A stretch of 64,000 nt of DNA, taken from positions 43,202 through 107,201 of the forward strand of contig NZ_JAGHZZ010000013.1 of the NCBI RefSeq assembly GCF_017745095.1. The letters run 5' to 3'. Every line of letters begins with the position of its first letter. Within the stretch, counting starts at the first letter, position 1. The position numbers and the translations under genes were made by a program. The notes under the pieces are model-generated. The model saw nothing but the letters and a program-made list of their open reading frames with translations, was not told where the DNA came from and did no database searches. The stretch comes from Sporocytophaga sp. (GTDB lineage Bacteria; Bacteroidota; Bacteroidia; Cytophagales; Cytophagaceae). Below are positions 46,810-56,109 of the stretch, in pieces.

Positions 46810-47454
46810 TCAATAAATAACTTCGATATCTTTTTTTTCAGTAAAAAGCTTCCAGTATTCCTCTCCTATTTTATCAGGATTGTATTTATCATCGTCTGCT
46901 CGGACGATGCCGCTAATCGTAACAGTTCCAACATAAATTCTTTTTGCAAGCAAAGCATGGTTGAGAGAAACGGCCAGGTTTCTTATTCCCGCTTTACCCA
47001 CTGCCAAAGAGCCATATTGAGGAATGGGATGGATAGATAATCCACCTCCTGTGAGGAGAATACTTCCTGAACCCGGCTCCATGTCGGGAATCACATATTT
47101 AACTGCAGTAATAACGTTTGCTACATTTAATTTAAAATCCTCTGTAAGGGATTCAGAGGTTTCATTGAGGATGTTGCCAGCTTTTAATCTTGCGGCATTG
47201 TATACGAGCACCTGAGTTGCTCCAATGAGTTCTTTGATCTTCTTTAAAGCAGCTTCGATCTCCTCCGGCAAGGAAGCGTCTGCAACAGCATAGCCGGCAT
47301 CAATACCATCATATTTCAACTCCTGAACCAGCTTCTTAAGTTTATCTTCGGTTCTGGAAATAAGCGCAATAGTATAGCCCTCTTTCCCAAACTTTCTTGC
47401 GACACCCAAACTCACACCTTTTCCTGCACCGATAATTGTAACTACTTTTTTCAT
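46810..47454 (-). CDS. Short-chain dehydrogenase/reductase
   Basis: The 214-residue NAD(P)-binding protein has the glycine-rich TIIGAGKGVSLGVA cofactor loop, a VADASL acidic segment, the VYNAA (NNAG-like) motif, and the catalytic YxxxK as YGSLAVGK. The usual catalytic Ser position reads LLTGGGL with no obvious Ser, as in some short, diverged SDR subgroups. Substrate is unknown. It lies 83 bp downstream of selO on the same strand. Confidence 0.9.
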   Translation of the reverse strand: MKKVVTIIGAGKGVSLGVARKFGKEGYTIALISRTEDKLKKLVQELKYDGIDAGYAVADASLPEEIEAALKKIKELIGATQVLVYNAARLKAGNILNETSESLTEDFKLNVANVITAVKYVIPDMEPGSGSILLTGGGLSIHPIPQYGSLAVGKAGIRNLAVSLNHALLAKRIYVGTVTISGIVRADDDKYNPDKIGEEYWKLFTEKKDIEVIY

Positions 47455-47537
47455 TATGCTGAAGAAGATTTATTCCTTCAAATAATAAAAAATCAATGTT
47501 TTTGTTCAAACAATTGCCGATTAATTCATTCGGTCCA

Positions 47538-49094
47538 TTAAGAACTGCAGGATAACATGGAGCAGCCTGCCATTTGTGTTGCCCATTCAGGTCGTTTCAT
47601 AAAAAATTCATCAAAATCTCTCGAATAAGGATTTTTCAAAGCCAGTTGAAGCCTCAGGAATAATTGATTTTCTCCACGTTCCAATTCTTCTATTGCCTTA
47701 TGTAGAATATAATTCCTTAAAATATAACGAGGATTGTTTTCAGACATAACCTTTAAAGATTCTTCCCTGGATATTCTGTTTGCTTCTATTCTCCCCCTCC
47801 AGGCTTTAATTGCTTGTAAAAAGATTGCTTTTGCATCAGAAGATAATTCTTTATAAAAAGCTTCTTTGAAATGCATAACAATAACTTCATCTGTTATTTT
47901 ATCTGAAGTCAGCTCTGCAAGCAATTGATAAAAGATAGTCATGTCAGGTTCAACGGCTGAAAGCATTTGTTCGAATCGATTGATAAAATCAAGATCAGAA
48001 TCTCTCACTTCATCTAATCCCAGCTTGTGCCCCATCATAGCATAATATTTCAGCCAGAATATGTTTTCATAAGATTCTACAGCTTCCACCAGTGGAGCCG
48101 TGGTTTCAAAGAGAGGAACCAATGCATTGGCAAGGCATCCTAAATTCCAATAGGCAACGGATGATTGGTTTCCAAACGCATATCTCCTTCCCGGCAGATC
48201 GGTGGTATTGGGAGTAAACTCAGGATCATAGTTATCAAGGAAAGAATAAGGACCATAGTCAATAGTCAGGCCAAGGACTGACATATTATCTGTATTCATT
48301 ACCCCATGAACAAATCCAACTCTAAGCCATTCCACTATCAATTGAGCAGTCTTTTCAACAACTTCCTTAAACCATCTAATAACCCTGTCTTCTCCTGTAA
48401 TATGTGGATAATAGCGGTCTATCGTCCAATTTACAAGCCTGGTTAAATTGGTGATATCTTTTCTTGCTGCAAGCATTTCAAAATTTCCGAAACGGAGAAA
48501 GCTTGGAGATACTCTCATTACAATAGCTCCTGGCTCATATTGCGGATTTCCGTTATAAAACATATCCCGCATCACCATATCTCCTGTTGTAACAAGTCCT
48601 AGCGCTCTCGTAGTAGGAACTCTCAGATAATGCATTGCTTCACTCATCAAAAATTCTCTGACAGAAGATCTCAGAACTGCTCTTCCGTCAGCCCTTCTGG
48701 AATATGGCGTTGGTCCTGCACCTTTGAGCTGAAATTCCCAGCTTTCTCCATTTGGTGTCACCCATTCACCTAATGTAATCGCCCGGCCGTCTCCAAGTTG
48801 CCCAGCCCAATTGCCGAATTGGTGACCGGCATAACAGGAGGCATAAGGATACATAGTAGGAGTTATAAGATTTCCACCTAAAATTTTCACATCATCAGCT
48901 GCAGGCATTTCAACCCCCAATTGCCCGGCAAAATCATCTGACCATCCGATCAATTGGGGATTTTTTACTGGTGTAGGAAGAGCTTTACTGTATAGGACTC
49001 CGGGAGTCTGTCTGGAAGTAAGATCTCCACTGTGATCTCCGTCAAAGGAATCTACAAAATCTTTAGTATATTTTTTTGAACTTAAACTATCCAT
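47538..49094 (-). CDS. selO: Protein adenylyltransferase SelO
   Basis: The 518-residue protein is of SelO type (formerly YdiU): SDDFAGQLGVE, YASCYAGHQFGNWAGQLGDGRA, GAGPTPYSRRADGRAVLRSSVREFL, and TIDYGPYSFLDNYDPEFTPN are diagnostic. SelO transfers AMP from ATP to protein Ser/Thr/Tyr and is linked to oxidative-stress regulation. The C-terminus ends MAGCSMLSCSS, a Cys-containing tail at the position where some homologues carry selenocysteine. Length fits. It is upstream of the SDR gene; co-expression is plausible, not demonstrated. Confidence 0.96.
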   Translation of the reverse strand: MDSLSSKKYTKDFVDSFDGDHSGDLTSRQTPGVLYSKALPTPVKNPQLIGWSDDFAGQLGVEMPAADDVKILGGNLITPTMYPYASCYAGHQFGNWAGQLGDGRAITLGEWVTPNGESWEFQLKGAGPTPYSRRADGRAVLRSSVREFLMSEAMHYLRVPTTRALGLVTTGDMVMRDMFYNGNPQYEPGAIVMRVSPSFLRFGNFEMLAARKDITNLTRLVNWTIDRYYPHITGEDRVIRWFKEVVEKTAQLIVEWLRVGFVHGVMNTDNMSVLGLTIDYGPYSFLDNYDPEFTPNTTDLPGRRYAFGNQSSVAYWNLGCLANALVPLFETTAPLVEAVESYENIFWLKYYAMMGHKLGLDEVRDSDLDFINRFEQMLSAVEPDMTIFYQLLAELTSDKITDEVIVMHFKEAFYKELSSDAKAIFLQAIKAWRGRIEANRISREESLKVMSENNPRYILRNYILHKAIEELERGENQLFLRLQLALKNPYSRDFDEFFMKRPEWATQMAGCSMLSCSS

Positions 49095-49154
49095 TGATCT
49101 CCCGGCTTTACAATCTCTTTACCTCAAAACAAAAATTACTCGCTTTTCATTGAT

Positions 49155-51353
49155 TTATTTCGCTTTCTTTTCCTGTGTCTTAACAGGAAAACCCCTTTTC
49201 TTCATCAATGCATCAATCTTCGGGTCTCTGCCTCTGAAGTTACGGTATCCGATCTCAGGATCAATAGTATTACCTACAGAAAACACATATTTGGAAAGCC
49301 TTCCTGCAACATTTTTATCGTAGGGACCATTAGCCTCGGTAAATGCTTGAAATGCATCTGCGGTAAGTACATCAGACCATAGATAGCTATAATATCCTGC
49401 CGAATAGCTATCTCCACTGAAAATATGTGCAAATTGAGGCGTACGGTGACGCATCACCAATTCACGCGGCATTCCCAGGTCCTTTAAAGTAGCTGCTTCG
49501 AAAGAATCAGGGTTTATTTTCGGAAGTTCTGATAAGTGAAGCTTCATATCTATCAAAGCACTTGCAAGATATTCTGTCGTAGCAAAGCCCTGATTGAAAG
49601 TGGAAGCTTTTTTTATCTTTTCTGCAAGAGTAGTAGGAATTGGTTTTCCTGTCTGATAGTGAAGGGCAAAACGCTGTAATACTTCAGGAGTAGACAACCA
49701 ATGTTCTAACAATTGAGACGGGAACTCTACATAGTCACGAACCACGTTTGTACCTGAAAGTGACGGATAAGTAACATTGGAAGAAAGACCATGTAAGGCA
49801 TGACCAAACTCATGGAATAAAGTCACAGCATCATCCCACGATATTAAAATAGGTTCACCTTCTTTACCCTGAACAAAGTTCGCATTATTGGAAACTATTG
49901 TAGTAACATTCCCAATTAACTTCTGCTGATCTCTGTATGCATTCATCCAGGCTCCTGAGCGTTTGCCTTCACGGGCAAAAGCGTCGAAATACCAATATCC
50001 GACATGAGCACCTGTTTTCTTATTCTTTACTTCCCAAACACGGACTTCAGGATGATTTACCGGAATATTTGAAACTGGAGAAAATTCAAAGTCAAAGAGT
50101 TCTCCGGCAACCCAGAACATGCCTTCGCGCAATTTCTCAAGTTGCAGGTATTGCTTTACTTCTGTTTGATCTAGGTCATAGCGGGCTTTTCTGACTTTTT
50201 CCGCATAATATCTGTAATCCCATGGTTCAATCTTAATATTGGCTCCTTCCTTATCTGCAAGTGCCTGCATGTCTTTGACCTCTTCATGAACTCTTGCCAC
50301 AGCAGGAGTCCATACTGCTTCCATAAGTTCAATGGTGCGTTCCGGAGTTTTTGCCATGGTGTTTTCCAAACGCCAGTGTGCGTGTGTTTTAAAGCCAAGC
50401 AAATGTGCTCTTCTGGCTCTCAGCTGAAGTATTTCAGTAATAATGGCATTATTGTCATTTTTATCTCCATTGTCTCCTCTGTTTACAAACATCTTCCAGA
50501 CCTTCTCCCTCAGTGCTCTGTTAGAAGAATAAGTCAGAAAAGGATCTACCGATGATCTCGTATTAGTGATGGCCCATTTTCCTTTTTTCTTTTTAGCTGC
50601 CGCATTAGCTGCTGCATCTTTCAAAGATTGAGGAAGACCTGCAAGATCTTCTTCCTTTTCAATAACCACTACTTGTTCTGTTTCATCTGCTAAAAGGTTT
50701 TGACTGAACTTGGTAAATAAACCAGCCAGCTTCTGGTTGATTTCCGAAACTTCAGCCTTTGCAGCAGGAGACAGAGCTGCTCCGGCGCGAACAAAGTTTG
50801 TATAATATAACCAGGTCAGTCTTTGCTGCTCTGGTGTTAATTTTTTCTTTTCAGGAGAATTATAAACAGTTTCTATCCTTTTGAATAACTTTTCATTCTG
50901 TGTGATTTTATCTGAAAAAGCAGCCATTACAGGTTCCATCTCTTGCTCTACCGCCTGGAAGGCTTCATCGCTCATAGTAGAACTCCATATTCCATAGATA
51001 GTCTGCACCCGCATTAGTGTCTGACCTGATTTTTCCATTGCTGCGATCGTATTATCGAAAGTAGGTTTTTCAGGATTTGAAGTAATACGGTCTATTTCAG
51101 AAAGATTTTCAGCCATGGCCGCTTCAAGAGCTGGCTTAAAATTTTCAGTTTTAACCTTATCCAAAGGAGGAAGTCCACCGTTTGGTCCTTCCCATTTTTT
51201 AAGCAGAGGGTTATTACTTAACACAGTATCTGCAGGGTTGAAATTAGATGTTAAAGACATATGAGGACGGTTTAAAACTGTATCAGAAAGAGCAGGAAAG
51301 CTGCTCAATGTCGTTGCGCAGAAAAATGACGCGTAAATTACCTTATGAATCAT
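49155..51353 (-). CDS. M3-family metallopeptidase (oligopeptidase/peptidyl-dipeptidase Dcp-like)
   Basis: I start at the ATG at 51353 so that the product begins with a signal peptide (MIHKVIYASFFCATTLSSFPA); the Met at 51386 would put 11 polar residues in front of it. The ~732-residue enzyme has the zinc site HEFGHALHG at about residue 514 (short-start numbering) and a third zinc ligand Glu in VEFPSQLLEHW. PLDKVKTENFKPALEAAM at the N-terminus and the GYYSYLWSDVLTADAF segment near the end are typical of Dcp-like peptidases. It is predicted periplasmic and removes dipeptides or cleaves short peptides. Confidence 0.93.
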   Translation of the reverse strand: MIHKVIYASFFCATTLSSFPALSDTVLNRPHMSLTSNFNPADTVLSNNPLLKKWEGPNGGLPPLDKVKTENFKPALEAAMAENLSEIDRITSNPEKPTFDNTIAAMEKSGQTLMRVQTIYGIWSSTMSDEAFQAVEQEMEPVMAAFSDKITQNEKLFKRIETVYNSPEKKKLTPEQQRLTWLYYTNFVRAGAALSPAAKAEVSEINQKLAGLFTKFSQNLLADETEQVVVIEKEEDLAGLPQSLKDAAANAAAKKKKGKWAITNTRSSVDPFLTYSSNRALREKVWKMFVNRGDNGDKNDNNAIITEILQLRARRAHLLGFKTHAHWRLENTMAKTPERTIELMEAVWTPAVARVHEEVKDMQALADKEGANIKIEPWDYRYYAEKVRKARYDLDQTEVKQYLQLEKLREGMFWVAGELFDFEFSPVSNIPVNHPEVRVWEVKNKKTGAHVGYWYFDAFAREGKRSGAWMNAYRDQQKLIGNVTTIVSNNANFVQGKEGEPILISWDDAVTLFHEFGHALHGLSSNVTYPSLSGTNVVRDYVEFPSQLLEHWLSTPEVLQRFALHYQTGKPIPTTLAEKIKKASTFNQGFATTEYLASALIDMKLHLSELPKINPDSFEAATLKDLGMPRELVMRHRTPQFAHIFSGDSYSAGYYSYLWSDVLTADAFQAFTEANGPYDKNVAGRLSKYVFSVGNTIDPEIGYRNFRGRDPKIDALMKKRGFPVKTQEKKAK

Positions 51354-51404
51354 ATATAATTCTTTAGAAGACGTTAGGTTATACAATCGATTAAAAGTAC
51401 AAAA

Positions 51405-51504
51405 TTAACCGGGATTAAGCATTAAAATAGTTATCAGTATTAATCAACACTCAGAATTAATACCAAAGTTCTGAATTTTAATAATTAACAGTATTTTTCA
51501 ATGG
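51405..51504. repeat. Dispersed ~100-bp noncoding repeat, copy B
   Basis: It shares its first 19 bases exactly with copy A at 10311 and about 18 of its last 20 bases (TTAACAGTATTTTTCAATGG), with the same 80-bp spacing between the two blocks. It lies in the upstream region of the M3 peptidase. Confidence 0.65.
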
Positions 51505-51604
51505 CTAATGATTAATTTAGTTTAATTTAATTGATTCCTGAATTAAGGGAAATTTCAGCTCGATTGTTTATTACTCGACCTATTTTCTTTAAAAAATTAC
51601 CAAC

Positions 51605-51631
51605 CAGGTATTGATCTTATAGAAGGAGCGT
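51605..51631. repeat. 27-bp direct repeat of the phosphoesterase coding sequence (matches 51893-51919)
   Basis: The block is 26/27 identical to 51893-51919, which encodes part of HHAPSIRSIPE in the phosphoesterase at 51684-52427. The outlying copy lies about 55 bp downstream of that gene's stop and carries no gene itself. It probably marks a past local duplication or recombination with a related copy. Confidence 0.6.
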
Positions 51632-51683
51632 TCTGCAACATCAACTACCAATTGGTCTTTTATTATCAGAGCATTCTCAAAGC

Positions 51684-52427
51684 CTAAACCTCAATGAATA
51701 AAGCAGGATCAAATCCATTGTATGCATCATCGATATATTCATGAGGATTACAAATGATTTGAGTACCACCAATTTTATAAAAAGAAGGTTCATGAATATG
51801 ACCATGTATCCAATATTCAGGTTGATATTGAAGAATTATACTTTCAAGATTGGATGCATAGGCTGAGGAAACGATATTCTCCCTCAACCTCTCAGGTATT
51901 GATCTTATAGATGGAGCGTGATGAATTATTACTATATTTTTCTTTGATGAGGAAGTTGCCAGGCTCTGCTCCAGCCATTTTAAAGAAGCTTTATGAATTT
52001 GATAAGTATCTATTGTTCTAAGTTTGGAATAAGATGGATCTCTACGGATCAACTTATAGTCATTCATTTTGCCCTGAACCAAACTCCCTGTATAGCGGGG
52101 ATTTCCAAACAATTCAAAATCTGTCCAGAGAGTCGCTCCGTGAAATATAATTCCATCCAGTTCAACAGAATTATTCTCTAATACATGAACATGAGTATTC
52201 TTTGCCAGGTCTTTGATTTTATTTAAAGTTTTGGGATAGCTGCCTTTGTAATATTCATGATTACCTAAAACATATACCACAGTAGTCTTTATCTCAGAAT
52301 GAATCCACTGAATGCCTTTAATACCCAAATTTACATCACCTGCAAAAATAACCAGATCAGCTTGATCAAATTTGATTTCATTACATCCAAACTCACGATG
52401 CAAATCACTTAAAATTTGTATTTTCAT
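51684..52427 (-). CDS. Calcineurin-like metallophosphoesterase
   Basis: The 247-residue cytoplasmic protein has the complete binuclear metal set: ILSDLHREFG (DxH), IFAGDVNLG (GD), VLGNHEYY (GNHE), IIHHAPS and HGHIHEPSFY. It resembles small bacterial phosphodiesterases of the calcineurin superfamily. The substrate is unknown. It is monocistronic, and a stretch of its coding sequence is repeated downstream (51605-51631). Confidence 0.93.
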   Translation of the reverse strand: MKIQILSDLHREFGCNEIKFDQADLVIFAGDVNLGIKGIQWIHSEIKTTVVYVLGNHEYYKGSYPKTLNKIKDLAKNTHVHVLENNSVELDGIIFHGATLWTDFELFGNPRYTGSLVQGKMNDYKLIRRDPSYSKLRTIDTYQIHKASLKWLEQSLATSSSKKNIVIIHHAPSIRSIPERLRENIVSSAYASNLESIILQYQPEYWIHGHIHEPSFYKIGGTQIICNPHEYIDDAYNGFDPALFIEV

Positions 52428-52459
52428 TTCTTACTTTATCTTACCAACTCATCCATTCA

Positions 52460-52941
52460 TTACATATACTCTGACAAATGACTAACATCTTTGGTTGCAT
52501 AAAAATAAGATAAACCACTCCCGTCCTCTCCCATGGCTTCACCGTCAGCAATGGTCATTCTTAGCTCCGGAAAGAAAAACTCTCCTTTACCCATTTCAAT
52601 AGCATCATATCCAAGATCATTTATACTTTAATCACCTCTGAAAGCTCGTTTTCAAAATCCAGACAAACTCCTTTGATAAGTATAGATATCCCCCAATGAA
52701 TCTCTATTTCAGAGAACAGATCATTGCTGTTATAATTAAGAAAAAAATAATTATCCTCTTCAAGATAGTTCTGGTAGACATCTCTTCGTTGTTCGATATT
52801 TTCATCTTCAAATTCAAATACCTTATCATCTTCTTTATGCATCCCCTTAAGAATTTTCCTTATTGAATGTCTGTCATCATCCCAACTGATAAGTGCTGAA
52901 TTTATTCTGAAACCAGCATCAGGTAAATATTCCATTTCCAT
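52460..52941 (-). pseudogene. Hypothetical gene broken by a one-base deletion
   Basis: The first frame (52941-52621) ends early at a TAA after ELSEVIKV. The adjacent frame then continues without a start: INDLGYDAIEMGKGEFFF, PELRMTIADGEAMGED and so on to SHLSEYM, with a stop at 52460-52462. The join at about 52623 has GT before ATA where a full codon is needed, so one missing base would restore a 160-residue cytoplasmic protein. The rescued tail is well-formed coding sequence. The family is unknown to me. The event could be a real mutation or a sequencing error, as in eutB. Confidence 0.75.
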
Positions 52942-52974
52942 CTTTGTATAGATTATTCTTCAAAAAACTGACTG

Positions 52975-53427
52975 TCAAAATTTAAACTCTTCCAGGTCCA
53001 CATATTTTTCAGCAAGAATTGCAAAGATGTCTCCCTTAAAGAGCTCTTTGTTCTTTTCTGCCCTGAAAACCAATATGCCATTAACTTCTGCATTAATCTC
53101 AAACTGAACTTTATCGGCTTCACACACAGCTATCTTCTCATTCTTTTTAACGTTATCTCCTATCTTTTTCTTCCAGAGCGTTGTTTTAACTATGCTCGTA
53201 GCATCTTTGGAAATTTCCGGAAATAAAATAAATTTAAAATGAACATCTTTATATTGATTGCTTAACCTTTCTTTGACATCATTCAAATAAAGCTCTCTTT
53301 CTTCAGGAGATCTATAGTTATCTGGCTTTTTTCCGGATTTAAAAAATTCAAACATATCGTTTATCTTTTGCTTAGTTTTGTAAATTTCAATTCTTGTTCC
53401 GTCCCTGCTGAAGTATAAGTTACACAA
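52975..53427 (-). CDS. Protein with a C-terminal lipoyl/biotinyl-like domain
   Basis: The C-terminal ~75 residues resemble a lipoyl domain: KKIGDNVKKNEKIAVCEADKVQFEI, then AEVNGILVFRAEKNKELFKGDIFAIL. The ADK motif supplies the Lys where lipoyl groups attach (normally ETDK). The N-terminal half is short and charged. The Met at 53355 (MFEFFKSGKKP) may be the true start, giving 126 residues, because the first 24 residues look non-coding. No dehydrogenase complex gene lies nearby, so whether it is lipoylated and what it serves is open. Confidence 0.7.
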   Translation of the reverse strand: MCNLYFSRDGTRIEIYKTKQKINDMFEFFKSGKKPDNYRSPEERELYLNDVKERLSNQYKDVHFKFILFPEISKDATSIVKTTLWKKKIGDNVKKNEKIAVCEADKVQFEINAEVNGILVFRAEKNKELFKGDIFAILAEKYVDLEEFKF

Positions 53428-53742
53428 AGGAGACTATACAAACATCTGAATGCATTTACCAATTTCAGGAATTCATTTCTCAATAGTTCTCAGTGTATCT
53501 GTGTGAAATATTCAGCTCTCAGAAGTATAATTCATTAATCCTTTCAAAATTCTAGAAAAATTCGCCACTTATGGCAGAATTTAGCAAACAATTTCTTTAT
53601 TTTTGGCTCTTGCCATGGTGAATTATTCAAATAAAATACTTTCTCTCTGGCCCTATCTGATATGATTTTCCTGAAAGTTAACAGCTTCCGGAAAAGCAAT
53701 ATCATCAGGACATTTAAACCCTTAGCATTAAAAATTTACAAA
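53428..53742. other. Intergenic region, nothing found
   Basis: About 315 bp between the lipoyl-like gene and the glycosyltransferase. It contains only AT-rich DNA and a weak imperfect dyad near 53550-53580. The forward frame before 53743 has no coding character. Confidence 0.45.
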
Positions 53743-54624
53743 ATGAAAGTTTCAGGTTTTACAATTATAAGAAACGCTATAAAATACGATTTTCCTATAG
53801 TAGAGGCTATCACCTCTATTCTGCCTATTTGTGATGAATTTATTGTGGCCGTTGGTAAATCAGAAGATGCAACTCTGGAATTGATCAAATCCATCAATTC
53901 TCCTAAAATAAAAATTGTAGAAACAGTCTGGGATGAGTCTTTAAGAGAAGGAGGAAAAGTACTTGCAGTAGAAACAGAAAAAGCGTTTCATGCCATTTCA
54001 CCTGACTCTGACTGGGCTTTTTATATTCAAGGAGATGAGGTGCTACATGAGAAGTATCTTCCTGAAGTTAAAGCCGCTATGGAAAAATATAAAGATGACA
54101 AAAGAGTTGAAGGATTAATCTTTGGCTACATCAACTTTTACGGATCTTATAGCTATATCGCTGACTCAAGGAAATGGTCAAAAAATGATATCAGGATTGT
54201 TAGGCCAGACAGATCTATCAGGTCTTACAAGGACGCGGTGAGCTTTAGAAAAGATGATGGAGAAAAATTAAAGGTTAAAAAAGCTGGCAATGCCATCATG
54301 TATCACTATGGCTGGGTGAAGCCTCCGGAAGCACAGCTGGAGAAGAGAAAGAACTTCGAAAAGCTATGGCATGGAGATGATACGGTGAACAAAATGTTTG
54401 ATAATAAAACAGAGTTTGATTATTCTCAAATAGATTCTCTTGCTCATTTTGACGAAACGCATCCAGAGGTTATGAAAGAAAGGATTAACAGAGTAAACTG
54501 GAAGTTTTCTTTCGACCCTACAAAAGGAATTAAGTTAAGTCCAAGATTGAGAATACTTAATTTTATTTATAGAAATACAGGATGGAATATCGGTGAGTTT
54601 AAAAATTATACATTACTGAAATAA
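53743..54624 (+). CDS. Glycosyltransferase family 2-like protein
   Basis: The ATG at 53743 gives a 293-residue protein that begins VSGFTIIRNAIKYDFPIVEAITSILP, the start of a family-2-type glycosyltransferase; an upstream Met at 53662 would add 27 basic residues without support. It has a nucleotide-sugar site DEFIVAVGKSEDATLE, a D-x-D-like position in WAFYIQGDEVLHEK, and a late YHYGWVKPP. No membrane segment is present. Acceptor and donor are unknown; it likely acts on surface polysaccharide, lipopolysaccharide or protein. Confidence 0.85.
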   Translation: MKVSGFTIIRNAIKYDFPIVEAITSILPICDEFIVAVGKSEDATLELIKSINSPKIKIVETVWDESLREGGKVLAVETEKAFHAISPDSDWAFYIQGDEVLHEKYLPEVKAAMEKYKDDKRVEGLIFGYINFYGSYSYIADSRKWSKNDIRIVRPDRSIRSYKDAVSFRKDDGEKLKVKKAGNAIMYHYGWVKPPEAQLEKRKNFEKLWHGDDTVNKMFDNKTEFDYSQIDSLAHFDETHPEVMKERINRVNWKFSFDPTKGIKLSPRLRILNFIYRNTGWNIGEFKNYTLLK

Positions 54625-54659
54625 TTTTGACCCATTCAGAAAAGATCCAATCAATTGAA

Positions 54660-55064
54660 ATGAAAAAGTATATCCTTCTTTTAATCTTAGTTACTGCAAT
54701 ATTCAGCTGCAGCAAAAAAAGTCCTAGCCCTGAGAAAAAGGATAATAATACATATAACGGGATCAATATAGAAGTATACAAATCTAATGATCCAGACCGT
54801 GGCTATTCTGAACAAAAGGCAACTTATGCAAATTCAGTAAATGTTGAAATAGAGGGAGATTCAATATTCTTTGAGAATACTAACGGTTCTGATGGAAAGT
54901 TTAAGATTAATCAATCCAATCAATATAATTCTACCATTGGAACCCACAACTTTATAACCTTCCAATTTAAAGACGATTCCCTTATTATCAATGACTACAG
55001 ATATGGTGGCAACGGGACTTCTTACACCTCTGTTGATATAACCTTTAAAGGCCGAAAACAATAA
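54660..55064 (+). CDS. Small lipoprotein
   Basis: The ATG at 54660 starts a lipoprotein leader (LLLILVTAIFSC, Cys17) followed by SKKSPSPEKKD; an in-frame Met at 54627 overlaps nothing but would displace the leader. The 134-residue product is beta-rich with YNSTIGTHNFITFQFKDDSLIINDYRYGG, unlike any family I recognise. It follows the glycosyltransferase by about 35 bp and may be co-transcribed. It ends before a strong bidirectional terminator. Confidence 0.7.
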   Translation: MKKYILLLILVTAIFSCSKKSPSPEKKDNNTYNGINIEVYKSNDPDRGYSEQKATYANSVNVEIEGDSIFFENTNGSDGKFKINQSNQYNSTIGTHNFITFQFKDDSLIINDYRYGGNGTSYTSVDITFKGRKQ

Positions 55065-55100
55065 AGCTTATTAAAAAGCATCAACCTCCTTTAACAATAA

Positions 55101-55138
55101 AAAAATCCCCTCCAAGACCATTTCCGGAGGGGATTTTT
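55101..55138. terminator. Bidirectional terminator
   Basis: AAAAATCCCCTCC (55101-55113) is fully complementary to GGAGGGGATTTTT (55126-55138) around a 12-nt loop. It separates the forward lipoprotein from the reverse SRPBCC-VOC gene. Confidence 0.95.
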
Positions 55139-55140
55139 AT

Positions 55141-56109
55141 TTAATCAACCTTCTGATAATGGAGCATCCAGTTGATTCCGTACTTATCTTTGAGTTGGCC
55201 ATAATAAGCGCCAAAGAACATATCTGCTAAAGGCATAATTACTTCTCCACCTTCTGACAATTCCTTAAAAATTCGCTCTGTTTCCTCTCTTGTCTCAGGC
55301 TCTACATTAATGTGCATATTATTACCTGACACAAGCTTAAATCCCATACTTTCAGGCGCATCTGTAGCCATAAGCACATGTCCTCCCAAAATTGTGAGTT
55401 CTGCATGGAGGATAAGCTTCTTATCCGCTGCACTCATAGGCGGCACTTCGGCTGGCATTTCAATATCACCAAATCTTCTTAAGCCTACTCCCGTGAATTT
55501 CCCATTAAAGACTTTTTTGTAAAAATTAATAGCCTCCTCTGTATTTCCATTAAAATTCAGATAAGAGGTAACTCTTGCTTTATTGCTTGTTTTATTCTCT
55601 TTACGAAGACGGAATTGTGTGCTAAGATAATGATCAAGATTTTCAAGCCCAGCAGTGAAGCCCTCTTTAAAGCCCATCTTTATTATGGTTTCCAGATCTT
55701 CCAATTTATCATAGCTGATCTCTATATTAACAGTTGTAGTCTCATCTGTTTGCTTAAACACATTAGACCAAGTTGACCGTGGAAAGTCTTTATTTAATTT
55801 TCCATTCTCATCACAAAAGCCATCCTGATAAACGAATTGCTTCTGTTGTTTTATAGATTTGTAGTCAGCTCTGCACCAATGCCTGTCTCCTTCCGGGCCT
55901 ACCATACTATAAAGCCACATTCCACCTTCACTGAAATCCATTGATTTGGTTTCGACTCTGTAAGGCTGCGGCGCCCACCATAGGTCTAGCAGTTCACTTT
56001 CGGTCCATGCAGACCAAACCATGGCCACAGGAGCATCAAACTCCCTCTCAACTTTGATTTTGTTGTTGGCCTTATCAACAGTGAAATTCATTAATAAAGT
56101 GTTCTTCAT
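55141..56109 (-). CDS. Fusion of SRPBCC (AHSA1-type) and VOC/PhnB-type domains
   Basis: Residues 1-165 form an SRPBCC/AHSA1-like lipid- or ligand-binding domain ([45 protein letters not shown]). Residues about 180-322 form a glyoxalase/PhnB-type VOC domain ([58 protein letters not shown]). These two modules are usually separate genes; here they are one protein. It is translationally coupled to the ArsR regulator upstream (ATGA overlap), so the regulator probably controls it. Ligand and reaction are unknown. Confidence 0.9.
   Translation of the reverse strand: MKNTLLMNFTVDKANNKIKVEREFDAPVAMVWSAWTESELLDLWWAPQPYRVETKSMDFSEGGMWLYSMVGPEGDRHWCRADYKSIKQQKQFVYQDGFCDENGKLNKDFPRSTWSNVFKQTDETTTVNIEISYDKLEDLETIIKMGFKEGFTAGLENLDHYLSTQFRLRKENKTSNKARVTSYLNFNGNTEEAINFYKKVFNGKFTGVGLRRFGDIEMPAEVPPMSAADKKLILHAELTILGGHVLMATDAPESMGFKLVSGNNMHINVEPETREETERIFKELSEGGEVIMPLADMFFGAYYGQLKDKYGINWMLHYQKVD

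Larger units (their letters stand above)
51387..51683. other. Intergenic region with two kinds of repeat
   Basis: Nearly 300 bp between the phosphoesterase stop and the M3 peptidase start. It contains copy B of the ~100-bp dispersed repeat (51405-51504) and the first copy of a 27-bp direct repeat (51605-51631). No gene is supported. Confidence 0.7.

Noticed and set aside
53550-53580. Imperfect dyad in the 53.4-53.7 kb intergenic region
   Set aside because: The arms need a bulge and no T-rich tract follows, so it is not distinguishable from chance.
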